From: Oligosphaera ethanolica
Lineage (GTDB): Bacteria; Verrucomicrobiota; Lentisphaeria; Oligosphaerales; Oligosphaeraceae
NCBI RefSeq assembly: GCF_030814695.1
Contig: NZ_JAUSVL010000001.1
Location: forward strand, 5,244,227 to 5,308,226
Direction of reading: 5' to 3'
Length of the DNA: 64,000 bases
Position 1 is the first letter of the stretch. The number at the start of each line of letters is the position of its first letter. Positions 27,907-37,500 of this stretch are shown in pieces. The position numbers and the translations under genes are program-made. Below the pieces are notes generated by a model. That model was not told where the DNA came from. It did no database searches and worked only from the letters and a program-made list of their open reading frames with translations.

Positions 27907-27972
27907 ATGACAACTACGCAGAATCAACGACAGATCGCCGCGCATGGTCTTTGGCATTATTTGGGAATATGA
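27907..27972 (+). CDS. Candidate Thr-rich leader peptide of hom
   Basis: 21 codons: MTTTQNQRQI, then AAHGLWHYLGI and a stop. Three consecutive Thr codons and two Ile codons, in the region between a promoter-like sequence and a terminator hairpin that directly precedes homoserine dehydrogenase. This matches the logic of threonine-operon attenuation. Weak point: the AGGA before the ATG is only one base away, so translation is unproven. Confidence 0.35.
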   Translation: MTTTQNQRQIAAHGLWHYLGI

Positions 27973-27993
27973 GCTTTCCGCATTCTTCTTAGG

Positions 27994-28035
27994 AAGCCCT
28001 TCCCGCCAAACCAGGCGGCAAGGGTTTCTTTTTTT
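27994..28035 (+). terminator. Terminator or attenuator hairpin before hom
   Basis: A 14-nt arm AAGCCCTTCCCGCC pairs with GGCGGCAAGGGTTT (one mismatch, one wobble) around AAACCA, followed by CTTTTTTT. It ends 27 nt before the hom start codon, so it must be read through for hom to be expressed from the upstream promoter. Confidence 0.75.
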
Positions 28036-28062
28036 CAGCAGAAAGGCGTGGATCACATCAGT

Positions 28063-29361
28063 ATGAAAACAGTCAATATTGGCATAATCGGTTTTGGGAC
28101 GGTCGGTGCCGGCGTTGCCGAGACAATCCTCAACAATGGCAAGCTCATCGCCGACCGCACGGGGTTCATGCCGGTACTCAAACGCGTCGCCGACCTCGAT
28201 ATCACCACCGACCGCGGCGTTGTCCTGCCCGAGGGCGTGCTCACCACCAGTAGCATGGAAATCCTTGACGACCCGGATATCCACATCGTCGTCGAACTCA
28301 TTGGCGGTACTACCATCGCCCGCGAATTCATCCTCCGAGCGTTGCAGTGCGGCAAATCCGTCGTCACCGCTAACAAGGCACTGCTAGCCACCCACGGTGA
28401 AGAGCTGTTCCGCGTCGCCAGTGAACACGGCTGCGACATCGGTTTTGAAGCCAGCGTCGGCGGTGGCATCCCTTGCATCAAGGCGCTTCGCGAAGGCCTG
28501 GTCGGTAACCACATCAAGACCGTCCTGGGCATCCTCAACGGCACCTGCAACTACATCCTCACCCGCATGGAAAATGAACATGCGGATTTCGCCGATGTCC
28601 TCAGCGCCGCCCAAGCCGCCGGCTACGCCGAAGCCGACCCGGCACTTGATGTCGACGGCATTGACACGGCCCACAAAGCCGCCGTACTGGCCAGCCTGGC
28701 CTTCGGGCAGTGGTTCCAAGCCAAGGACGTGCACGTTCAGGGCATCCGCTCGGTGACCGTCAATGATATCGACTACGCCGCCGAAATGGGCTACCGCATC
28801 AAATTGCTGGCCATCATCAAGGAAATCAACAACCGTATTGAACTCGGCGTGCAACCCGCGCTGGTACCTGCCAATTCGCTCATCGGTAACGTCAACGGCG
28901 TGTTCAATGCCGTATGGGTACAGGGCGACATCGTCGGCAACACCATGTACTACGGCCGCGGCGCCGGCCGCCAGGCCACCGCCAGTGCCGTCATTGCCGA
29001 CATTGTCGATATTGGTTTCAATCTGCTGCGCAATTGCACCCAGCGTCTGCCGGCCTTCAAGACCTACAAGCAATACGACGGCTTGATGGCTTCGGAGCAG
29101 ATCGTCTCGCGCTACTACATCCGCCTGCAGATTGAGGACAAGCCCGGCGTGCTGGCAAAGGTCAGCGGCCTACTGGGCACCCACGGCATCAGCATCGCGA
29201 CAGTCGCCCAAAAGGAATTGGCCATGCCCGCCGTGCCCATGATCATCCTCACCCACAAAGCGCCGGAACGGTCCATCCTTGACGCCATGGCCGCCATCGG
29301 CGCCCTCCCCGAAGTCTTTGAAAAACCCGTACTCTTCCGCTTGGAAGAACTCGAACAATAG
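28063..29361 (+). CDS. hom: Homoserine dehydrogenase
   Basis: 432 aa. NAD(P)-binding motif IGIIGFGTVGAGVAE, catalytic core ASVGGGIPCIKALREGL, NGTCNYILTRM, and the Lys/Asp region GYAEADPALDVDGIDTAHKAA; a C-terminal ACT domain (YYIRLQIEDKPGVLAKVSG) gives feedback control, usually by threonine. It reduces aspartate semialdehyde to homoserine for Thr and Met synthesis. ATG at 28063 chosen; a GTG at 28048 has its binding site only one base away. ftsK follows after 73 nt. Confidence 0.96.
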   Translation: MKTVNIGIIGFGTVGAGVAETILNNGKLIADRTGFMPVLKRVADLDITTDRGVVLPEGVLTTSSMEILDDPDIHIVVELIGGTTIAREFILRALQCGKSVVTANKALLATHGEELFRVASEHGCDIGFEASVGGGIPCIKALREGLVGNHIKTVLGILNGTCNYILTRMENEHADFADVLSAAQAAGYAEADPALDVDGIDTAHKAAVLASLAFGQWFQAKDVHVQGIRSVTVNDIDYAAEMGYRIKLLAIIKEINNRIELGVQPALVPANSLIGNVNGVFNAVWVQGDIVGNTMYYGRGAGRQATASAVIADIVDIGFNLLRNCTQRLPAFKTYKQYDGLMASEQIVSRYYIRLQIEDKPGVLAKVSGLLGTHGISIATVAQKELAMPAVPMIILTHKAPERSILDAMAAIGALPEVFEKPVLFRLEELEQ

Positions 29362-29434
29362 GTGCCCGCAATGCGACGCGGCGCGGCCACAAGCCCGCCG
29401 CCCGCCGCAATGCCAGCAGCAGCAAAGCAACGAC

Positions 29435-31843
29435 ATGACCGCGCCAGCACTTTACAACTCAAGCGACACGCCGCCCGCAGCCGCGGGTTTTCGTTTCAGC
29501 CGCTACTTGGCGCTGCTGTTCTTCCTGCTCCTTTTTCTTGCCCTTTGGCCCGTCGGCTCATATCATGCCGCTGACCTGGATTTTTACGCCGGCGGCCTGC
29601 AGGGCAGCGCCTACCCACACAACTTGATCGGCTATGTTGGCGCCCATGTCGCGTCTTTCATGCTGCTCAGCTTCGGCCTCTCGGCATATCCCTTCACGGT
29701 TTTGGCCCTGCTCTGCAGCCTGCGCCGGCTGTTGTGGCGCCGTGGCGTACGACCGGCATCCTGGGAATACCCGACGGCGTTCCTGCTCCTGCTTTTGGGC
29801 TGCGCCATGCTTCTGGGCATCTGGCCCGGCGCCGGCGCCGCCCTCACGGAACGCCTGAACATCGCAACCATACCCGGCGGCGTTCTCGGTCAACGTCTCT
29901 GCGCCCCCGGCAGCGGCTGGCTGCACCTGCTGATGAACTCCACCGGCTCAGCAATCGTCGCATCATCGCTCATCGTCATTCCCCTTGGCATCATCTGGTT
30001 CTTCGACTGGCAGCTGCTCTGCGGCAATCCGCTGGCACGCATGACTGCCGGCCTGACCGGCAAATTCCACAAGGAACCCACCGTCGAGGAAATGCTCCAG
30101 GCCCACCCACCCAAGGCCGCATCACGCCCTACTGAAGTGGACCTGCCCATGCCGCCCTCGCCCGTCCAAGAGCCCGCCGCTGCGCCTAGTCGACCACTCC
30201 CTCCACGCCATCCCGAACCAGCCGCCGCCGCGGCCGCCGCCGCCCGGCCGCCAGTCCCTCGCCCAGCACCCGCTCCCGTCGCGGATGGTGACTATGTCCT
30301 GCCCAGCCTGGACCTGCTCGACCAACGCGACGAAAGCCAGAACAGCGTCAAAGCCAAGGAAATCGAACGCAACAAGGCCATTCTGCAAAATACTCTGGAC
30401 AATTTTGGCATTGAGGCCACCGTGGTCAACGCCGTCCCCGGCCCCCAAGTCACTCTCTTCGAGATATCCCCGGCCCCGGGCGTGAAACTCAGCCGCATCA
30501 GCAGCCTTGAGACCAACATGCGCATGGACCTGCAGGCCGCCAGTCTGCGCATTCTCACGCCCATTCCCGGCAAGAACCTGGTCGGCATCGAAGTGCCAAA
30601 CTTGAGTCGCGTAACCGTCACGGTGCGCAATCTGATGCAGGACCCGCAGTGGGAAATGTCACGCATGCAAATACCCCTCCTGTTGGGCAAGAACATCAGC
30701 GGCAAGACGGTCATTCTTGACCTCTCCCGAGCGCCGCACCTACTTATCGCCGGCGCCACCGGCAGCGGCAAATCCGTGTGTATGAATCTGCTGATCACCT
30801 CCATGCTCTTCCGCTTCCGCCCAGATCAGCTGCGCATGATCATGGTCGACCCCAAAGTCGTCGAGTTCCAGGCCTACCACCAACTGCCGCACCTCATCGT
30901 GCCAGTCATCACCGAAGTCAACAAGGTCGCTCTGGCCCTACGTTGGGCCATCAATGAAATGGAACGCCGCTACCGCGTCCTCGCCAAAGTCGGCGTGCGC
31001 GATCTGACCAGCTTCAATGCTCGCCAGCGCAACCCGGCACACCCCGAACCACTCGACGACCTGGGTAATGTCATTCCCGACACCATGCCCTTTATCGTCC
31101 TCATCATCGACGAGCTCGCTGACATCATGGCCAGCGCCAAGGCCGAAGTCGAGCAGGGCCTGGCCAAAATTGCCGCCAAATCCCGCGCCGTCGGTATTCA
31201 CACCATCATCGCCACCCAACGCCCCGATGTGCGCGTTATTACCGGCACCATCAAAGCCAACTACCCCGTCCGCATCGCTTTCCAGACGTCTTCGCACATC
31301 GACGCGCGTACCATCATGGACACCAAGGGCGCCGAATCTCTCCTCGGCCAGGGCGATATGCTCTTCAAACCGCCAGGCGCACCCAGCATCGAAAGACTGC
31401 AGGGCGGCATGGCCAGCGACGCCGAACGCGACCGCGTCGTCGAATTCGTCTCCGCGCAAGCGCCGCAGGACTTCGATGAATCCGTCTTCCGCAGCGCTGA
31501 CGACGAGGACAACGGCGCCACCGATGGCACCATCCCCGGCGCCAGTAAACTCCCCGGCGTTGCCGACGACGACGGCGGCGAAGATGACTCGCTCGTCCGC
31601 CAGGCGCAGGAAATTGTCCTCCGCGATCGCCGCCCCACCATCAGCTACCTGCAACGAACCATGGGCATCGGCTACAACAAAGCCGCGACCCTCATCGAAG
31701 AACTCGAACGCCGTGGCGTCGTCGGGCCACAAATCGGCTCCGGCAAACGCGAAATCCTCATGGTCGCTCCCAATGCCTTCGGCGACAAAAAGCCAAAACC
31801 AACCCACGACGATGACGACGACGAGGACGATGCCACCCGCTGA
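29435..31843 (+). CDS. ftsK: FtsK/SpoIIIE-type DNA translocase
   Basis: 802 aa. Four N-terminal transmembrane helices (first YLALLFFLLLFLALWPVG), a Pro/Ala-rich linker (about 235-290), an alpha/beta motor with Walker A GATGSGKS (439-446) and Walker B VLIIDELADIM (about 553-563), and a C-terminal gamma winged helix (TISYLQRTMGIGYNKAATLI) that reads KOPS-like sites. It moves chromosome dimers and termini through the division septum. The C-tail is very acidic (DDDDDEDD). ATG at 29435 chosen because the longer frame overlaps hom out of frame. Confidence 0.95.
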   Translation: MTAPALYNSSDTPPAAAGFRFSRYLALLFFLLLFLALWPVGSYHAADLDFYAGGLQGSAYPHNLIGYVGAHVASFMLLSFGLSAYPFTVLALLCSLRRLLWRRGVRPASWEYPTAFLLLLLGCAMLLGIWPGAGAALTERLNIATIPGGVLGQRLCAPGSGWLHLLMNSTGSAIVASSLIVIPLGIIWFFDWQLLCGNPLARMTAGLTGKFHKEPTVEEMLQAHPPKAASRPTEVDLPMPPSPVQEPAAAPSRPLPPRHPEPAAAAAAAARPPVPRPAPAPVADGDYVLPSLDLLDQRDESQNSVKAKEIERNKAILQNTLDNFGIEATVVNAVPGPQVTLFEISPAPGVKLSRISSLETNMRMDLQAASLRILTPIPGKNLVGIEVPNLSRVTVTVRNLMQDPQWEMSRMQIPLLLGKNISGKTVILDLSRAPHLLIAGATGSGKSVCMNLLITSMLFRFRPDQLRMIMVDPKVVEFQAYHQLPHLIVPVITEVNKVALALRWAINEMERRYRVLAKVGVRDLTSFNARQRNPAHPEPLDDLGNVIPDTMPFIVLIIDELADIMASAKAEVEQGLAKIAAKSRAVGIHTIIATQRPDVRVITGTIKANYPVRIAFQTSSHIDARTIMDTKGAESLLGQGDMLFKPPGAPSIERLQGGMASDAERDRVVEFVSAQAPQDFDESVFRSADDEDNGATDGTIPGASKLPGVADDDGGEDDSLVRQAQEIVLRDRRPTISYLQRTMGIGYNKAATLIEELERRGVVGPQIGSGKREILMVAPNAFGDKKPKPTHDDDDDEDDATR

Positions 31844-31886
31844 CTAAGCCCGCCACTGGACACCCCACGGCCCACCTTTGACCACC

Positions 31887-33371
31887 ATGCTGAAAATCCG
31901 CAACAGAGCAGAAAGCACCGCCGTACCCAAGCTGCCCCTCACTTGGAGCGCGTCAACCAGCATGCCCAGAAGCGATAGCGATGATACCGCCACGCAAGCC
32001 CCCACGCTAACTCCCCGCAGCATACCCGAGCCCAACGCAAACGCACTAACTCCCCAGGCGGCGGCGTCCCAACAGCCAGCGCCGACAGTCTCAGACGCCA
32101 ACCACGACCGCGCGGCAACGCCGCCGCCGCACGCCGCTGATGTGGCAATGGCCCAGGCAGTTGGCCACGCCGCCACCGCGACTGATAGCGCCCAGCCCCC
32201 CACTGGCAGCCAACTGGTCACAGCAAAAAAACAGCACGACATGGCTGACGAGACCGACTTCACCGCCGCTGGTAATGGCACCGCCGGGTGCGCCTCCCCA
32301 GCTGAACCGACAAGCAGTTGCACGTCCACAGGCGACAAGCTCACACCCTCAGACGATGCCAGCGCGTCCCACATGAGCAGCACGGCCTCGGCTCGCGCTA
32401 CCGACTCGCCGCCAACAAACGCTGCTATGCCTGCGACAGCACCCCGTCTGGCAACTGCAGCGACAGCAGTCATGTCCTCTCCACCAGTTGTCCTGCCGAC
32501 ATCGTCTTCTCGCGACAACACCGCGCCAGACGACGCCCCAGGCGCCCAATCTGCCGAAACCGCCGCCATTACGCCGGACGCCATCCCCCGTGCAAGGCCG
32601 GCTGCAAACGCCAGCACCCCCCAGGCACAGCCCATAGCGAACCTAGCTGCTGCTGCCAGCCCCGACCTGCCAGCCCCAACCGCCCCCCCGTCGCAGCGAC
32701 AACGCCCGCCGGCACCGCCACAAACGACCCATCCGCAATCTGCGTCAACCGCACCCACCAAGGGAAAAATCCCGGCAAAGCCCACCCCACCCAGCGAAGT
32801 CTCTGTCTACACTATCACTGGCGACAGCGACACCGTCGGCATGCAACTCCTGCAACATCGCGCGAATGCGCACGTCACAGTGGAGGAAATCGCCAGACGG
32901 ACCCGCGTCTCCAGAGATTTCATCGTCAATCTCGAAGAAGGCAATTACGCCAAATTGCCGGCCGATCAATTCTGCCTGTGGGAAATCGAACGCCTCTGCT
33001 TCGAATACGACATCGACCCCGAGCCCATCAAAGAACTCTTTGAACAGGAAAGCCGCGCGGCCGGCCGCGAAACCGGCTCGTTGCTGGCGACACCCGCCAG
33101 CCGCGCGGACAGCGCCGCCGGCCGCAACGTCCTCGCGCCCATGGGCCTTGCCACAGAAGAAGATAGCGCCCACTCCCTCTACAGCCTGCCGGGTCTGTTC
33201 ATCGGCATCCTAGTGGTGGCCATCCTCGTCCTGGTCGCCAGCGCCTTCTTCTACCAGCAATCCCAGCGCAACAAGCCAACAACCACTCATACCCAACCCC
33301 AAATGGATGTCGCCCAGCACATCAAGCCCCGCCGCCCCCCCCTCGACCTCCTGCAAATCCCCACCAACTGA
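31887..33371 (+). CDS. RodZ-like HTH membrane protein with long disordered N-terminus
   Basis: 494 aa. Residues 1-305 are low-complexity, rich in Ala, Thr, Pro and Ser. A Cro-type HTH follows (GMQLLQHRANAHVTVEEIA, then RTRVSRDFIVNLEEGNYAKL), of the kind that opens RodZ, then one transmembrane helix (GLFIGILVVAILVLVASAFF, about 436-456) and a 40-residue tail. RodZ links MreB to the wall machinery. In normal RodZ the HTH is at the very N-terminus, so the extension is odd; the true start could lie near the HTH. No clear ribosome binding site at the ATG. Follows ftsK by 43 nt. Confidence 0.65.
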   Translation: MLKIRNRAESTAVPKLPLTWSASTSMPRSDSDDTATQAPTLTPRSIPEPNANALTPQAAASQQPAPTVSDANHDRAATPPPHAADVAMAQAVGHAATATDSAQPPTGSQLVTAKKQHDMADETDFTAAGNGTAGCASPAEPTSSCTSTGDKLTPSDDASASHMSSTASARATDSPPTNAAMPATAPRLATAATAVMSSPPVVLPTSSSRDNTAPDDAPGAQSAETAAITPDAIPRARPAANASTPQAQPIANLAAAASPDLPAPTAPPSQRQRPPAPPQTTHPQSASTAPTKGKIPAKPTPPSEVSVYTITGDSDTVGMQLLQHRANAHVTVEEIARRTRVSRDFIVNLEEGNYAKLPADQFCLWEIERLCFEYDIDPEPIKELFEQESRAAGRETGSLLATPASRADSAAGRNVLAPMGLATEEDSAHSLYSLPGLFIGILVVAILVLVASAFFYQQSQRNKPTTTHTQPQMDVAQHIKPRRPPLDLLQIPTN

Positions 33372-33635
33372 CCGCCAGTATGAGGCAAATACTTCCCGAA
33401 CGGCACACATAACCCATTGTGTGGCCCTTGTTTTTTGCCAATGTCGGATGATTGTTTTCCACTAGATGTACACGAGAGGTTGTTTGCTGCCTGCGTGCAG
33501 GCATGATATCGTGTTCTATCGATGAGAATACGGCCACCAACAAGACCCCAGCAATGACGCGGTGCCTGTGCCTTTATGCTTGTTTCCTTCTTTCGTGGTC
33601 CTGGTTTCATAACAGTCCAACGTGGGAGAGTTGCA

Positions 33636-34478
33636 ATGAAAAAAGTCCTGCTGCCGATGTCAATCTTCATATCTGCTGCTGCACTATGGGGACAGTCCGC
33701 TGACATTCCATCGGAAGTCGCCTGCCCCGCAAAATGCCAACTGGCAGAACCGCTGGTCAGAGATGCCGCCAAAAATATCATCAACGATGACTATTTCGAC
33801 GCCGAAGACGAACTTCGCACTTTCAAGGACGAGCACCTTGATGAATTCAGCGAATGGCTTAATGACCAGGAAGTCTCAGACGCATCCATCCAGGAAGACG
33901 TCATGGAAATCAAAGATGACTTCCGTGATGAAATCGATAAAGTCGACGTCCAAAAGGTCGCCAACGACAGCAAAACCATCGCCAGCGAGGCCTATGACTG
34001 GTTTGAAAAAATCGACATGTCAAAACTTAGGCAGGACGCCGATAACGAAGCCGATTTTTTCCGCAACTACATCAACGACCTCAAGGCTACCAAAGATGAA
34101 CTCCTCGACGGCGATCTCTATAGAAATATCGAAGACGCCATCGCTTCCGGCTCAGAAGAGCTCATCAAAACTGACGAAAAAACGACTGCTGACGTAAAAT
34201 CCGACAAGCGGAAGAAAAAAAGCCGCGCCAAAGACGCCCTGGCGCGCTTTTCCTCACTAGGAAAAGAACTCGAAGAAAAAGCGGACAACATCAGAAACGA
34301 ATCGGAATCACGCTGGAAGGACCTGCGCGAGACCTACCGCGAAAACGCCGACGAGTGGAAAGTCAAAAAACAGGAATGGGAAGACCTGATCGACCAGTGG
34401 CGTAGCGACGATGACGTGGACGACGGCACGGAAGGCGCTGCGCTGCGAGCTCCCCAAGGCGCCAATGAGGCAAAATAA
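33636..34478 (+). CDS. Exported acidic helical protein of unknown function
   Basis: 280 aa. A signal peptide (MKKVLLPMSIFISAAALWG) is followed by a strongly charged helical protein: acidic Asp/Glu-rich segments (NDDYFDAEDELRTFKDEHLD) and a basic patch KRKKKSR near residue 200. The heptad-like spacing suggests coiled coil. Two Cys near the mature N-terminus (VACPAKCQ). GGGAGAG before the ATG. It precedes the LRR exoprotein by 88 nt and may share its transcript. No family recognised. Confidence 0.7.
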   Translation: MKKVLLPMSIFISAAALWGQSADIPSEVACPAKCQLAEPLVRDAAKNIINDDYFDAEDELRTFKDEHLDEFSEWLNDQEVSDASIQEDVMEIKDDFRDEIDKVDVQKVANDSKTIASEAYDWFEKIDMSKLRQDADNEADFFRNYINDLKATKDELLDGDLYRNIEDAIASGSEELIKTDEKTTADVKSDKRKKKSRAKDALARFSSLGKELEEKADNIRNESESRWKDLRETYRENADEWKVKKQEWEDLIDQWRSDDDVDDGTEGAALRAPQGANEAK

Positions 34479-34566
34479 CGGCTGACTGCTAGCGTGGTTT
34501 TCTCACGCGACCATGCAAGTTGCCCGTTATTGTCTGCAAAAAACTCAAAGCCAAGGGAGCATAGCC

Positions 34567-37500
34567 ATGAATTCACTGCGCATTCGTTCGTTGTTCATCG
34601 TCCTAATTGCGGCATTCGCTGCTCGGGCGGACGATTTTGTCGTCCATGCCTACAAAGACGGCCTCGCCATTACCCAGTATTGCGGGGATGAGTCAGACAT
34701 CGTCATTCCGTCGTACATCGATGGCCTCCCCGTCCGTAAAATTGCCGCTTGGGCATTCGGCGACAAAGACCTCGAGCGGATCACCATCCCCTTCACCGTC
34801 ACCCGTATCGCTGACAAGGCCTTTTACGGCTGCAAGAATCTCGCCCAACTGTCGTTTACCGGCGAAAAGCCCGTCTATTTTGCCACCGCCGGTCTACCGC
34901 CAACACTCACGCTCGAAGTATGGCCCGGCATGGGCTGGGAACAACTCGGCACCGAATACCAGGGCCATGCTATTTCCTTCAGAGAGGGCCAGCCACTACC
35001 GGAATTCAATCGCCTTGATGGCCTCGCCGGACGGCTCTTCCATGACCAGCTCGTCCTCGGCATTGATGTCGCGGGCCTTCCACCAGGGCTTGTCCTGCGT
35101 TACAACGATCAGGGTGGCGAACCTGACAAAGACGCACCGGCACTGCCGCTGGCAGCAGGCGTTTTACCCATCACCAGTAGCCTTTCCGCAGCTATTCGCT
35201 GGTTTACCGCCGATGGCGTCGCCGCCAGCGGCATCAAACAAATCCTCTATGGCAATCTCAATGCGCCTGAACAACCCCAAAGCACCTTTGACCTCGTTGC
35301 CTGTTACTGCCAGGATTCCCTGGGGCGCTTGGAAATCGAAGGCTATCATGGCATAGAACCTGTTGTCAAAATACCCCAGCGCCTTGATGGCAAAGACGTT
35401 TTCAACCTCTGCGGCCAAGGCCAGTGGAGCGACAACTGCCTGGCAGTGATCATGCCCGCCAACATCGGCTTCTGCGGCAACAGCTTTGCGGGCAGCGCCA
35501 ACCTGGAATATCTCGACCTTGCCACCGGCCTCCACCGCCTGACGCCCTCACTGGCCGAAGGCTGCCCAAGACTCCGCCAAGTGGTCATTCCACCAAGCAT
35601 TCAGGACATCGACCAACGTGCCTTTGCCAACTGCCCCCTGCTTAGCAATGTCAGCCTCCCTGGACAGCTCCGCCGCATCGGCGATGAAGCATTCGCGAAT
35701 TGCCGCGGCTTGACATCGCTGGTCATTTCTCCCCAGCTCGTGCACCTTGGCAGCAACGTCTTTGCCGGCTGCACGGCGCTTGCCAGCGTGTATTTCGCCG
35801 GCAAGCCACCGCACGTTCCGGCCGGCCACACTGCTTTTTTGGCCTCAACCACGCTGTTCGTCCCCGCTAATTGCGGCTGGGAAGCCTACAACGGCAGCTT
35901 CGCTGGCGCTAGGGTCGAGATATTGAACACCATGCCCCCGCCCGTGATCCAACGTCAGGATGGCGTCGCGTCGTCCTTCTTTACAGGCGCGATCGCCGTC
36001 AGCATCGCTAACCCCAACCCAGGCAGCACCGTCAAATATTCCCTGGATGGCAGCGTCCCCATCGCTGATTCGCCTACCTTCAGCGCCCCCATCCAGATCG
36101 ACAGCAGCACCTGCGTATCCGCGCTGTGCTTCGTCAACGAACAGATCGTCAGCACCCTCGCTTGTCGTACGTTTCAACGCCAGGACGAGATCCCCCTGGC
36201 TGCAAGTTTCAATCCCGAGGACGGCTCTCTCTCTTTCGGCGGTGTTTCCTCATTCATGTCCATACCAGCCACTGTCAAAGGCATCGCTATCACCGGCATT
36301 GATGGCCTGCGCTACGAAAGCGGCAGTGACAGCGTTCTGCAAGAGGTCTTCATTGGCAATGCCGTGCAGTTCCTCACTCCGGCAGCATACCCGACCACTG
36401 GCGCCGATGCCGTCAATCCCTTCCAAGGCCATGCCGGACTGCAAGCCGTCGAGGTACATCCCGACAATCCCTTCTACTGCGCCGTGGACGGCATTCTCTA
36501 TGATCAGCATTGCACGACGCTGCTGGCATACCCCCCTGCCAAAACAGGCAACACCTTCACTGTTCCCGCGTCCGTTCGCTGGATAGCCGCTGGCGCTTTC
36601 GCCTACGCGTACCGTCTGGAAGATATCGTACTGCCAGTCACTCTTGAGCATATCGGCGATCAGGCTTTCGCCAACTGCTTCTCACTTCAGCATATCGCGT
36701 TGCCCAACGGCGTGACCTTTCTCGCCAAACAGCTCTTCCTCAACTGCACTATGCTCAATGCTGTCACCCTGCCCGATCATCTGCATGCCATTTCCTCAGA
36801 GGCATTCCGCGGCTGCGCCGCCCTCAGCGAGTTGTCCATCCCATACACCATCGAACACGTCGCCATCTCGGCCTTCTTCGCCTGCCAACCCGACCTGGCA
36901 CTGACCTTCGCGGGCAATATCCCATATTTCTACGGCAACCACGAGTACTGTGACGACGATGGCAACTACTTGCTCAAGCCGCTGGTCATTCACAGCCATT
37001 TCGAAGAAGCACAGCAGGTCATCACCACATGCTTCTTCGGGTGGGATTGGCCAGATGACGCATACTTCCCCTTCACTTTCGTTACTTTGGCTGGTCTGCC
37101 CCCGCACATCCAAAAACCAATCGTGCGAGTCTATGCCTATGAGAATGACCCAGGCGCAATCTCCTACCAAATCAATTGTGACTTGCTCAATATCGACAAC
37201 TGGCATTACTATGGCGTTTTAGAGTTTCGCTATGCTACCGATGGCAACGCACCATATCTGCCCTTCTGGAGCTACCTAAATTTTACCCAAGACGAACTCC
37301 CGCTCCTGTTGCAAGCCCAAGTATTCCACAACGGCGTTCCCATCAGCGATGTCAGTCAACTGATGCTGACTGCTTTCGACGCCCCTCTGGACCCACTCGC
37401 CGCAAGCGAATCATCGTGCAGCTATGACAATGGTCTTTACAGAATCAATTTGTTCACAACTGTCAGTAGCTTACAGCCCCCGGTCTATGCCTGCTACCTG

